Source: an uncultured Opitutia bacterium (GTDB lineage: Bacteria > Verrucomicrobiota > Verrucomicrobiia > Opitutales > UBA953). From it: a stretch of DNA of 5,798 nucleotides. Where the stretch lies: the NCBI GenBank assembly GCA_903829855.1, contig CAIKRN010000261.1:1-5798 (forward strand), written 5' to 3'. Numbering within the stretch: position 1 is the first letter of the stretch; each line of letters starts with the position of its first letter. Of this stretch, positions 1 through 5,255 are shown piece after piece. The notes beneath the pieces are model-generated. The model had not been told where the DNA came from. It did no database searches and saw nothing but the letters and a program-made list of their open reading frames with translations. Both the position numbers and the translations under genes were made by a program.

Positions 1-385
1 ACTGGAAGCAAACTACCCGCTCTACGGGCATGAAATCTCCGAACGCATCTCGCCGATTCAAGCGGGCCTGGCCTGGACGGTGAAATTCACGAAGCCCGAA
101 TTCGTTGGCCGGGAAGCCCTCCGCCGGCAGGTGGAAGGTGGGCCGTCCTCCTCGGTCGTCCTTTTCTCCCTCGATGACCGCCGTATCGCCCGCCAAGGCG
201 CCGTGGTTTTCGCTGGCGAAACCGCCGTCGGCGAAGTGCTTTCCGGCACGCTTTCCCCATTGATTAATAAGCCCATCGGCACCGCGCTTATCGCAGCGGG
301 CCACGCCCACTCTACGGAGCTGACCGTCGATATTCGCGGCAACCGCATCCCGCTGCACGTCGCCACCGAGGCTTTCGTGAAGTGA
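1..385 (+). CDS. gcvT: Aminomethyltransferase (glycine cleavage T-protein), C-terminal part
   Basis: This is the last 127 residues of a roughly 360-residue T-protein. Its start lies left of the window, the reading frame is open from base 2, and it stops with TGA at 383-385. T-protein transfers the methylene carbon from aminomethyl-lipoyl H-protein to tetrahydrofolate and releases ammonia (cytoplasmic glycine cleavage system). Visible family landmarks, numbered from base 2, are PLYGHEI (6-12), GLAWTVKF (22-29), EFVGREAL (33-40) and GEVLSGTLSP (77-86). The last belongs to the C-terminal beta-barrel typical of GcvT and related folate-binding aminomethyltransferases. An internal GTG at 80 is not the start, because conserved sequence continues upstream of it. 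The gene is followed after 38 bp by gcvH on the same strand, which argues for true GcvT over YgfZ or dimethylglycine dehydrogenase relatives. The catalytic N-terminal domain cannot be inspected. Confidence 0.93.
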   Translation, partial: LEANYPLYGHEISERISPIQAGLAWTVKFTKPEFVGREALRRQVEGGPSSSVVLFSLDDRRIARQGAVVFAGETAVGEVLSGTLSPLINKPIGTALIAAGHAHSTELTVDIRGNRIPLHVATEAFVK

Positions 386-423
386 AGGGTTGAAATAATC
401 CCCGCTCACTTTACCCAGAAGCC

Positions 424-804
424 ATGAGTAACGTCCCCGCCGACCTTCTTTACACCAAGGACCATGAATGGATCAAGGTCGGGACAGACGGCACCGCCAC
501 CATCGGCATCACCGACCACGCCCAAGCCGCACTGGGCGACGTGACTTTTGTCGACCTCCCGAAGGTGGGCGCCGCCTTCAACCATGGCGACGTCTTTGGC
601 ACCGTGGAATCCGTTAAAGCCGCGTCCGACCTGTATAGCCCGGTCTCCGTCGAAATCCTCGCCGCCAACGCCGACCTGAATAACTCGCCTGACCTCGTAA
701 ATCGCGAGCCCTATGGTGGCGCCTGGATGATCAAGGTGAAGATCAAGAATCCGTCTGAGGTCGCTGGCCTGCTCGACGCGGCTGGTTATTCCGCCATCCT
801 CTAA
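424..804 (+). CDS. gcvH: Glycine cleavage system H-protein (lipoyl carrier)
   Basis: This 126-residue protein has the usual full length for H-protein. It carries the aminomethyl intermediate of glycine on a lipoyl arm between P-protein and T-protein. The N-terminus (LLYTKDHEWIKV, 8-19) and ITDHAQAALGDVTFVDLP (29-46) are typical. The lipoylated lysine is K65 in ESVKAASD (62-69), and the C-terminal part has LVNREPYGGAWMIKVK (about 91-106). The ATG at 424 is preceded by a weak AGAAG two bases further out, and the conserved N-terminus fits this start. It lies 38 bp after gcvT and is probably co-transcribed. One oddity is that the motif after the lipoyl hairpin reads SPVSVEI, with V76 where the family normally has glycine (PVSGEV). 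The protein otherwise looks intact. Identification is secure; the effect of V76 is unknown. Confidence 0.96.
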   Translation: MSNVPADLLYTKDHEWIKVGTDGTATIGITDHAQAALGDVTFVDLPKVGAAFNHGDVFGTVESVKAASDLYSPVSVEILAANADLNNSPDLVNREPYGGAWMIKVKIKNPSEVAGLLDAAGYSAIL

Positions 805-864
805 GCACGCGCGGTCGCCGCGAACCCTTGCCCTCGCGGGACTTTGGCGTACATAGTTGGGCCG
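805..864 (+). other. gcvH-thiH gap with two alternative GC hairpins
   Basis: The 60-bp gap contains CGCGG at 810-814, CCGCG at 818-822 and CGCGG at 835-839. The middle arm can pair with either the left arm (3-nt loop) or the right arm (12-nt loop), so the two structures exclude each other. No T-tract follows either one, so neither is a convincing intrinsic terminator. I looked for the conserved pieces of a thiamin pyrophosphate riboswitch, often found before thi genes, and do not see them. In GC-rich DNA such pairing may be chance. Confidence 0.2.
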
Positions 865-2004
865 ATGTCCTTTGCCGCCGTCCACGCCGCCCATCCTTGG
901 GCCGAGGTTCTTGCCTCCGTCCAGGCGAAGACGTCGGCAGACGTGCTCCGCGCCCTTACCCGAGCCGAAGCTGACTCGGCCGACCTCGAAGACTTTAAGG
1001 CCCTCATCTCGCCGGCGGCCGCCCCGTACCTCGAACGCATGGCGCAGTTAAGCCATGATCGTACCGTCCGGCGTTTCGGCCACACGATGCAATTATTTGC
1101 ACCCGTCTATCTCTCCAACGAGTGTCAGAATATCTGTACCTACTGCGGCTTCTCCGCTGGCAATAAAGTCGCCCGCCGGACGCTTAACCCCGCGGAAATT
1201 CTGCGCGAGGCGGGAGCCCTGAAGAAACAAGGGTTTGATCATCTGCTTCTGCTGACCGGCGAATCTAATAAAGTGGCGGTGCCTTACTTTGTCGAAGCGC
1301 TCGACCTACTCCGGCCCCACTTCTCCTCCCTGTCGATGGAAGTCCAACCGATGGAGACGGCGGAATACATCGAGCTCCGTCGCCACGGCCTCAACGCCGT
1401 CCTCGTCTACCAAGAGACCTACCACCGCGAAACATATAACGTCCACCACCCGAAAGGCCGTAAATCCGATTTCGATTATCGTCTAGACGCTCCCGATCGC
1501 GTGGGCGCTGCCGGCGTCCATAAAATCGGGCTCGGCGCTCTCTTCGGCCTCGAGGATTGGCGGGCGGAATGCTTCTTCACCGCGCTTCACCTCCGCTGGC
1601 TGGAACGCCAACACTGGCAAAGCCGTTACAGCGTATCCTTCCCGCGCATCCGCCCCCACGAGGGCGAATTGCAGCCGAAGGTTGAGATGACCGACCGCGA
1701 CCTCGTTCAGGCCATCTGTGCCTTCCGCCTGCTGAGTAGCGAAGTAGAACTCACTTTGAGCACCCGCGAGAGCCGTAAATTCCGCGACCACGCCTGTCGC
1801 ATCGGTGTCACGGCGATGAGCGCGGGCTCCCGCACCAATCCGGGAGGCTACGCTGAAGGCAAAGATGCCTCGCTCGAACAATTCGCCATCGAAGACGACC
1901 GCCCTCCCGCAGAATTCGCCACGATGCTCCGCTCCGCCGGCTATGAACCCATCTGGAAAGACTGGGATCCTTCTTACGACCGCCCGGTCGCCCTGCAATC
2001 ATGA
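865..2004 (+). CDS. thiH: 2-iminoacetate synthase ThiH (radical SAM tyrosine lyase)
   Basis: ThiH cleaves tyrosine with S-adenosylmethionine and a [4Fe-4S] cluster to give dehydroglycine (2-iminoacetate) and p-cresol. Dehydroglycine feeds ThiG for the thiazole ring of thiamin. From the ATG at 865 the protein has 379 residues, close to E. coli ThiH (377). The cluster motif CX3CX2C is C87, C91, C94 (CQNICTYCGF). HLLLLTGE, MEVQPM, VYQETYH, HKIGLGALFGL, SRYSVSFPR and LSTRES all match ThiH. The C-terminal BATS-type region ends in IWKDWD, as in ThiH, and lacks the extra cysteine cluster that would indicate HydG. An in-frame TTG at 844 would add seven residues, but the ATG at 865 fits the family length better. 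No strong ribosome binding site is visible. It follows gcvTH and overlaps rsmE as ATGA. thiG, its usual partner, is not in the window. Confidence 0.95.
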   Translation: MSFAAVHAAHPWAEVLASVQAKTSADVLRALTRAEADSADLEDFKALISPAAAPYLERMAQLSHDRTVRRFGHTMQLFAPVYLSNECQNICTYCGFSAGNKVARRTLNPAEILREAGALKKQGFDHLLLLTGESNKVAVPYFVEALDLLRPHFSSLSMEVQPMETAEYIELRRHGLNAVLVYQETYHRETYNVHHPKGRKSDFDYRLDAPDRVGAAGVHKIGLGALFGLEDWRAECFFTALHLRWLERQHWQSRYSVSFPRIRPHEGELQPKVEMTDRDLVQAICAFRLLSSEVELTLSTRESRKFRDHACRIGVTAMSAGSRTNPGGYAEGKDASLEQFAIEDDRPPAEFATMLRSAGYEPIWKDWDPSYDRPVALQS

Positions 2005-2753
2005 GCCCACTGCGCGTCTGGATCCATCACGACCAAGCACCGGCCTGCAAGCCGGGCGCCCACGTACAACTCTCTGCCGAGGAAAGCGCCCACGTGGTGC
2101 GTAGTCTCCGCGCCCGCCGCGGTGATGCCTTGGTGTTGCTCGACGGTGAAGGCCTAGTTGTCGAAGGTAAACTCGCCTCCGCCGATGGCGACGCCGCGGT
2201 CGTCGAAGTGATCCGCGCGCGCGCCTCTGAGCGCAGCAAGCCCGAGATCACCGTCGCCCAGGGGATGCCCAAGGGGGGCACGATGGATGATTTAATTCGC
2301 AGTATCTGTGAAGCGGGCGCCGCCGCCGTCATTCCGCTCGAGACCGCGCGCACCGAACTAAAACTCGAAGGCGACCGTGCGCGCACCCGCACCCAACGCT
2401 GGCAGCAGCAAGCCGTCGAGGCCTGTAAGCAATCCGGCCACCCTTGGCTCGCGACGATTTCGCCGCCGATTAAATTCCAGGAATGGATTGAGCGCCTACC
2501 CGAACCGCTGCCCGGCGAGCTACGCCTAACGGGATCTTTGGAATTCGACGCTGAACCGGTCGCGCATCTTGATTTCACGCAGGTCACCAAAGTCCTTTGG
2601 TTGATCGGACCTGAAGGGGATCTAACTTCACCGGAATATTCCGCCGCTCGGGCCGCAGGCTTCCGACCCGTCGTGCTTGGTCCGACCGTCTTGCGCGCCG
2701 AAAACGCGGCCCTCGCCTGCGTGGTAATCACCCAGGCTTTAGCGCGTCGCTAA
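2001..2753 (+). CDS. rsmE: 16S rRNA (uracil1498-N3)-methyltransferase RsmE
   Basis: This 250-residue protein has the usual length of RsmE, the SPOUT-class enzyme that methylates N3 of U1498 in 16S rRNA in the assembled 30S subunit. An N-terminal PUA-like beta-barrel (about 1-72) contains HVVRSLRARRGD (31-42). The SPOUT domain follows, with ITVAQGMPKG (83-92), WQQQAVEACKQSG (134-146), the SAM-binding trefoil loop WLIGPEGDLTSPE (200-212) and VLGPTVLRAENAAL (225-238). Two positions differ from the most common motifs: GPEGD for GPEGG, and LGPTVLRAEN for LGpRiLRtET. The first variant is, as far as I recall, found in some lineages. The start ATG overlaps the thiH stop as ATGA, which suggests translational coupling, and no clear Shine-Dalgarno sequence is present. 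The stop codon lies inside a hairpin at 2738-2754. Confidence 0.93.
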   Translation: MSPLRVWIHHDQAPACKPGAHVQLSAEESAHVVRSLRARRGDALVLLDGEGLVVEGKLASADGDAAVVEVIRARASERSKPEITVAQGMPKGGTMDDLIRSICEAGAAAVIPLETARTELKLEGDRARTRTQRWQQQAVEACKQSGHPWLATISPPIKFQEWIERLPEPLPGELRLTGSLEFDAEPVAHLDFTQVTKVLWLIGPEGDLTSPEYSAARAAGFRPVVLGPTVLRAENAALACVVITQALARR

Positions 2754-2754
2754 A
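2738..2754. terminator. Hairpin at convergent gene junction, candidate bidirectional terminator
   Basis: TTTAGCG (2738-2744) and CGCTAAA (2748-2754) form a perfect 7-bp stem with a 3-nt loop, overlapping the rsmE stop codon at 2751-2753. Only six bases separate the two convergent stop codons, so any terminator for either gene must overlap coding sequence. The stem is short, and no T-tract follows it on either strand, which weakens the case for intrinsic termination. It could instead be a chance consequence of the last codons (Ala-Arg-Arg-stop). Confidence 0.3.
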
Positions 2755-2759
2755 AGGGC

Positions 2760-3920
2760 TTACGGCTTACCCGGAGCCCGCGCGACGACCGCCTTCATGC
2801 GGCGCAGAATCTCGCGGAGTTTCTCACGGGGGCAACCGAAGTTCAGACGCACGTGCCCAGGGCCGCCGAAGTCAGCGCCATTACTGAATCCAATGCCACC
2901 TTTCTCAAATTCAGCGTGCGCGTCCTCAAAGCCGAGGGCGGTGACGTCGAACCAAACGAGGAAGCTAGCCTGCGGACGCTGGCGAAGCACGACGCCTGGC
3001 ATCGTCTTAATCTCCTGCTCAATGAGGTCGAGATTACCTCGGAGGTAATTCACGCACTCCTGCCGCCAGGGCTCGCCGTGATCGAACGCAGCCTGCGTCG
3101 CGGCCAGTCCGAAGACATTCTGATCAAGGGAAAGTCCCTGCAAGATGCGGCGGAAACGCGTCCGCAATTGGGCGTCAGGAATAATGGCGAAGCCGCAGGT
3201 GAGGCCGGCGACATTGAAAGTCTTGCTGGCGGCCATGAGTGTGACCGTGCGTGCAGCGATATCCTCACCGAGCGTGGCGAAGATGGTGTGCTTGGCGGCG
3301 GGATCGAGCACGAGGTCGCAGTGAATCTCATCTGAACAGACGGTGAGGTCATGCTTGCGCACGAGCGCAGCCAAACGGTCCAGCTCTGCCCGGTCGAAGA
3401 CACGGGCGAGTGGATTATAGGGATTGCAGAGCAGGAGCACCTTGGCGTGCGGCTGCGCACAGGCGACCTCGAGTTTCGGCCAGTCAAATGTCCAGCGCCC
3501 GTCGGCGAAAACCATCTCGAGCTTGAGCGGGTTACGCTCGGAGAGGACCGGCGCCGTCATGAAAGGAGGGTAAACGGGGACCGTGGTGACAACGGACTCG
3601 CCCGGCTTGCTCGCGCAGCGGATGGTCGCGTGGATTCCGGGCACCAAAGAGCACATGAACGTGATCCACTCGGGCTTGATCTCCCAGCCATGCTGGCGGC
3701 GGAGATGACCAACGATGGAGTTGAAGACCTGATCGCGTTGCGCGGGATAGCCGAAGACGCCATGCTCGGCCCGAGCCTTGATCGCCTCGGTGACGGCAGG
3801 CGGCGACTTGAAATCCATGTCGGCGATCCAACAAGGGATGACGTCACGCCCGGCATACTTGTGCCACTTGGTACTGTCGGTCCCAGCGCGTTCCGGAGTG
3901 CTGTCGAAATCAAAAGCCAT
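2760..3920 (-). CDS. MalY/PatB-type PLP-dependent C-S lyase (aminotransferase fold type I)
   Basis: This is a fold-type I PLP enzyme of the MalY/PatB family. Members cleave cystathionine or other cysteine S-conjugates to a thiol, pyruvate and ammonia, and some also act as aminotransferases. From the ATG at 3920 it has 386 residues, near the family norm (about 390). Landmarks in this numbering are MAFDF and TKWHKY near the N-terminus, IPCWIADMDF (28-37), GVFGYP (54-59), PVYPPF (115-120), NPYNPLARVF (166-175), SDEIHCD (196-202, the Asp that contacts PLP nitrogen), the Schiff-base lysine K233 in ASKTFNVAGL, and R358 in HVRLNFG for the substrate carboxylate. An upstream in-frame ATG at 3965 would add 15 residues and leave only 9 bp to ogt. 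I prefer 3920 because relatives begin with this xFDF motif. MetC-like function, PatB-like function or a broad-specificity lyase cannot be separated by sequence alone. Its stop lies 6 bp from that of rsmE. Confidence 0.9.
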   Translation of the reverse strand: MAFDFDSTPERAGTDSTKWHKYAGRDVIPCWIADMDFKSPPAVTEAIKARAEHGVFGYPAQRDQVFNSIVGHLRRQHGWEIKPEWITFMCSLVPGIHATIRCASKPGESVVTTVPVYPPFMTAPVLSERNPLKLEMVFADGRWTFDWPKLEVACAQPHAKVLLLCNPYNPLARVFDRAELDRLAALVRKHDLTVCSDEIHCDLVLDPAAKHTIFATLGEDIAARTVTLMAASKTFNVAGLTCGFAIIPDAQLRTRFRRILQGLSLDQNVFGLAATQAAFDHGEPWRQECVNYLRGNLDLIEQEIKTMPGVVLRQRPQASFLVWFDVTALGFEDAHAEFEKGGIGFSNGADFGGPGHVRLNFGCPREKLREILRRMKAVVARAPGKP

Positions 3921-3974
3921 GTCTGAGGTGAACCTTGGATTGAACTCGCTCACGGGCAAACGCATTTTCTCTGG
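3921..3974. promoter_or_regulatory. Divergent intergenic region between the C-S lyase and ogt
   Basis: This 54-bp gap must hold the promoters of both divergent genes if the preferred starts are right, unless transcription begins inside the neighbouring coding sequence. On the plus strand, TTGAAC (3940-3945) and CATTTT (3963-3968) are separated by 17 bp and weakly resemble -35/-10 boxes. That would leave only about six bases before the ogt ATG, so it is not convincing. I see no clear operator palindrome. The assignment is by layout rather than by motif. Confidence 0.25.
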
Positions 3975-4442
3975 ATGCGCCTCGTCGCCGTGTCATCGGA
4001 TTCCCTCCGCGGGTGCCATGTCCGGCTAGGTCGCCAGACGGGGTTCGTCTTAGTGGTCACGGAAAGCGGCGACCTCATCCTGCGGACCCCGGCGTCTCCC
4101 GCGGCCGCTCGTCGGCGATTATTGACGTGGGGTGTCCAAATCACCCCCGGCCCCTTACCTGCGATTCGGCGCGCCGTCGCCGTCGGCACGGAGTTCCAAC
4201 AACAGGTCTGGTTAGCCGCCCGCGCCATCCCAGCTGGCCAGACCCGCACCTACGGTGAACTCGCCAAGTCTATCGGATGCAAGTCGGCCCAAGCTGTCGG
4301 CACAGCCTTGGGTGCCAACCCTCTCGCCATCCTCATTCCCTGCCATCGTATCGTCAGCCGAACGGGCCCAGGTGGCTTCGCATGGGGGCTCCGCCGCAAG
4401 CAGGCCTGGCTAGACGCCGAAAGACATGGGCCTCATCGATGA
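3975..4442 (+). CDS. ogt: Methylated-DNA--[protein]-cysteine S-methyltransferase (Ogt/MGMT family)
   Basis: This 155-residue suicide DNA-repair protein moves the alkyl group from O6-alkylguanine (and usually O4-alkylthymine) to its own cysteine. A poorly conserved N-terminal domain (1-70) precedes the catalytic domain: GTEFQQQVWLAARAIPAGQT (71-90), YGELA (93-97), ANP (114-116) and IPCHRIV (121-127), with acceptor Cys at 123. FAWGLRRKQAWLDAE (135-149) closes the domain. The intact PCHR excludes the alkyltransferase-like proteins, which carry Trp there. Two oddities stand out. The residue before AVG, normally the DNA-intercalating arginine finger (xRAVG), is Q106 (SAQAVG). The loop after PCHR is one residue shorter than in Ada or Ogt. 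The ATG at 3975 is the first usable one after an in-frame TGA at 3924, and it has no evident ribosome binding site. comF overlaps its 3' end. Confidence 0.92.
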   Translation: MRLVAVSSDSLRGCHVRLGRQTGFVLVVTESGDLILRTPASPAAARRRLLTWGVQITPGPLPAIRRAVAVGTEFQQQVWLAARAIPAGQTRTYGELAKSIGCKSAQAVGTALGANPLAILIPCHRIVSRTGPGGFAWGLRRKQAWLDAERHGPHR

Positions 4443-5154
4443 CCTAGACCGGGGGCTGTTCGACTTGATCTTTCCTCGCGACTGCGCCGTCACGCAGGAA
4501 CCAATGGAGGCATCAGAGCGACTCCATCTTTCCGCAACCGGGGCCGACCGGCTCGATTGGATTACCGACCCACGCTGTATGTGCTGTGGCCACCCATTCG
4601 AGGGCATCATCGAAGGCGACCGGGCTTGTCCGCATTGCCACGAACTCCACCCCGCTTTTGGCCGAGCCGTCTGCGCCTTTCGCGCCCGCGGCCCCGCGCG
4701 CGCCATCATCCACCGCATTAAATACGGGCGAAGTCCGTTCCTCATCGACGATCTTGCTGCCGTAGCGCTAACGGATGAGCTATTCCGACGCCACCTAGCC
4801 GGATCGATTCTCGTCCCTGTCCCCCTCCACCCCAATCGGCTCCGGCATCGCGGCTACAATCAAGCAGAGCGGCTCGGGGACTTCCTGGCATCCCGGATTC
4901 CGGGATCCAAATCAGTTGGGCTTCTTCGCAAAACTGAGGAGACCGAATCACAGACCCGACTTGGCCGAGCTGAGCGTCGTCAGAACGTCGCGGGCGTCTT
5001 TCAACTAGCAGCCGGATCCTTCGTCAGCCCCAACCAGCGCTATGTGGTCATCGACGACGTCCTTACGACTGGGGCGACGCTTCATAGTTGCGCCGTCACC
5101 TTAAAAAAAGCTGGAGCGGAACTCGTCGACGCCGCCGCATTGTGCCACGGGTAG
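4426..5154 (+). CDS. comF: ComF family protein (phosphoribosyltransferase fold)
   Basis: This 242-residue protein has the standard ComF length. ComF proteins have an N-terminal zinc-binding region and a C-terminal type I phosphoribosyltransferase domain. In naturally competent bacteria they act in the cytoplasm during uptake of single-stranded DNA, although homologues occur widely without known competence. The N-terminus reads FDLIFPRDC (12-20). A zinc knuckle follows with C51/C54 (CMCCG) and C68/C71 (CPHC). Next come AFRARGPARAIIHRIKYGR (84-102), VPVPLH (130-135), RHRGYNQAERL (140-150), TRLGRAERRQNVAG (177-190) and the PRPP-binding loop VVIDDVLTTGATL (207-219). The first zinc pair, usually CxxCG near residue 20, retains only C20. 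The gene starts inside ogt with a 17-bp overlap, so the two are probably co-transcribed. No other competence genes are in the window, so a role in DNA uptake is not shown. Confidence 0.92.
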   Translation: MGLIDDLDRGLFDLIFPRDCAVTQEPMEASERLHLSATGADRLDWITDPRCMCCGHPFEGIIEGDRACPHCHELHPAFGRAVCAFRARGPARAIIHRIKYGRSPFLIDDLAAVALTDELFRRHLAGSILVPVPLHPNRLRHRGYNQAERLGDFLASRIPGSKSVGLLRKTEETESQTRLGRAERRQNVAGVFQLAAGSFVSPNQRYVVIDDVLTTGATLHSCAVTLKKAGAELVDAAALCHG

Positions 5155-5255
5155 ACTAGAGCAGAGGGCTGAATTGATTGGGTCCCATACAAGTGGCGGC
5201 GAATGATTACCGAAGGCCGTCACCCGTGTGTTTTCTATTCCGTACTCAGCATCCG

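Noticed and set aside
844..864. Upstream TTG start for thiH giving 386 residues
   Set aside because: The extra residues (ending VGP) have no family support, and the ATG at 865 gives the standard ThiH length.
406..894. 162-residue minus-strand open frame over gcvH
   Set aside because: It is antisense to a clear gcvH, its product resembles no family, and long antisense frames are expected in GC-rich coding DNA.
2214..2224. Alternating CG run in rsmE
   Set aside because: It is explained by consecutive Arg and Ala codons and shows no repeat expansion or conservation signal.
2027..2731. 234-residue minus-strand open frame opposite rsmE
   Set aside because: It is rich in Ser, Arg and Pro, as is typical of an antisense shadow, and RsmE on the plus strand has clear conserved motifs.
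3351..3926. 191-residue plus-strand open frame over the C-S lyase gene (also 2853-3335)
   Set aside because: The opposite strand encodes an unmistakable PLP enzyme, and these frames show no recognisable domain and are codon-bias shadows.
5103..5109. A7 run in comF as a programmed frameshift site
   Set aside because: The reading frame across it is continuous into conserved ComF C-terminal sequence, and the zero-frame codons do not match the A AAA AAG slip arrangement.
5155..5255. Possible terminator between comF and the pseudouridine synthase: GGCGGC (5195-5200) with GCCGTC (5216-5221), then TTTT at 5231
   Set aside because: The stem has a G-U pair and a 15-nt loop, and the T-run is nine bases away. 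The only other structure is a 9-bp palindrome, TGGGTCCCA (5179-5187). Nothing convincing was found in this gap.
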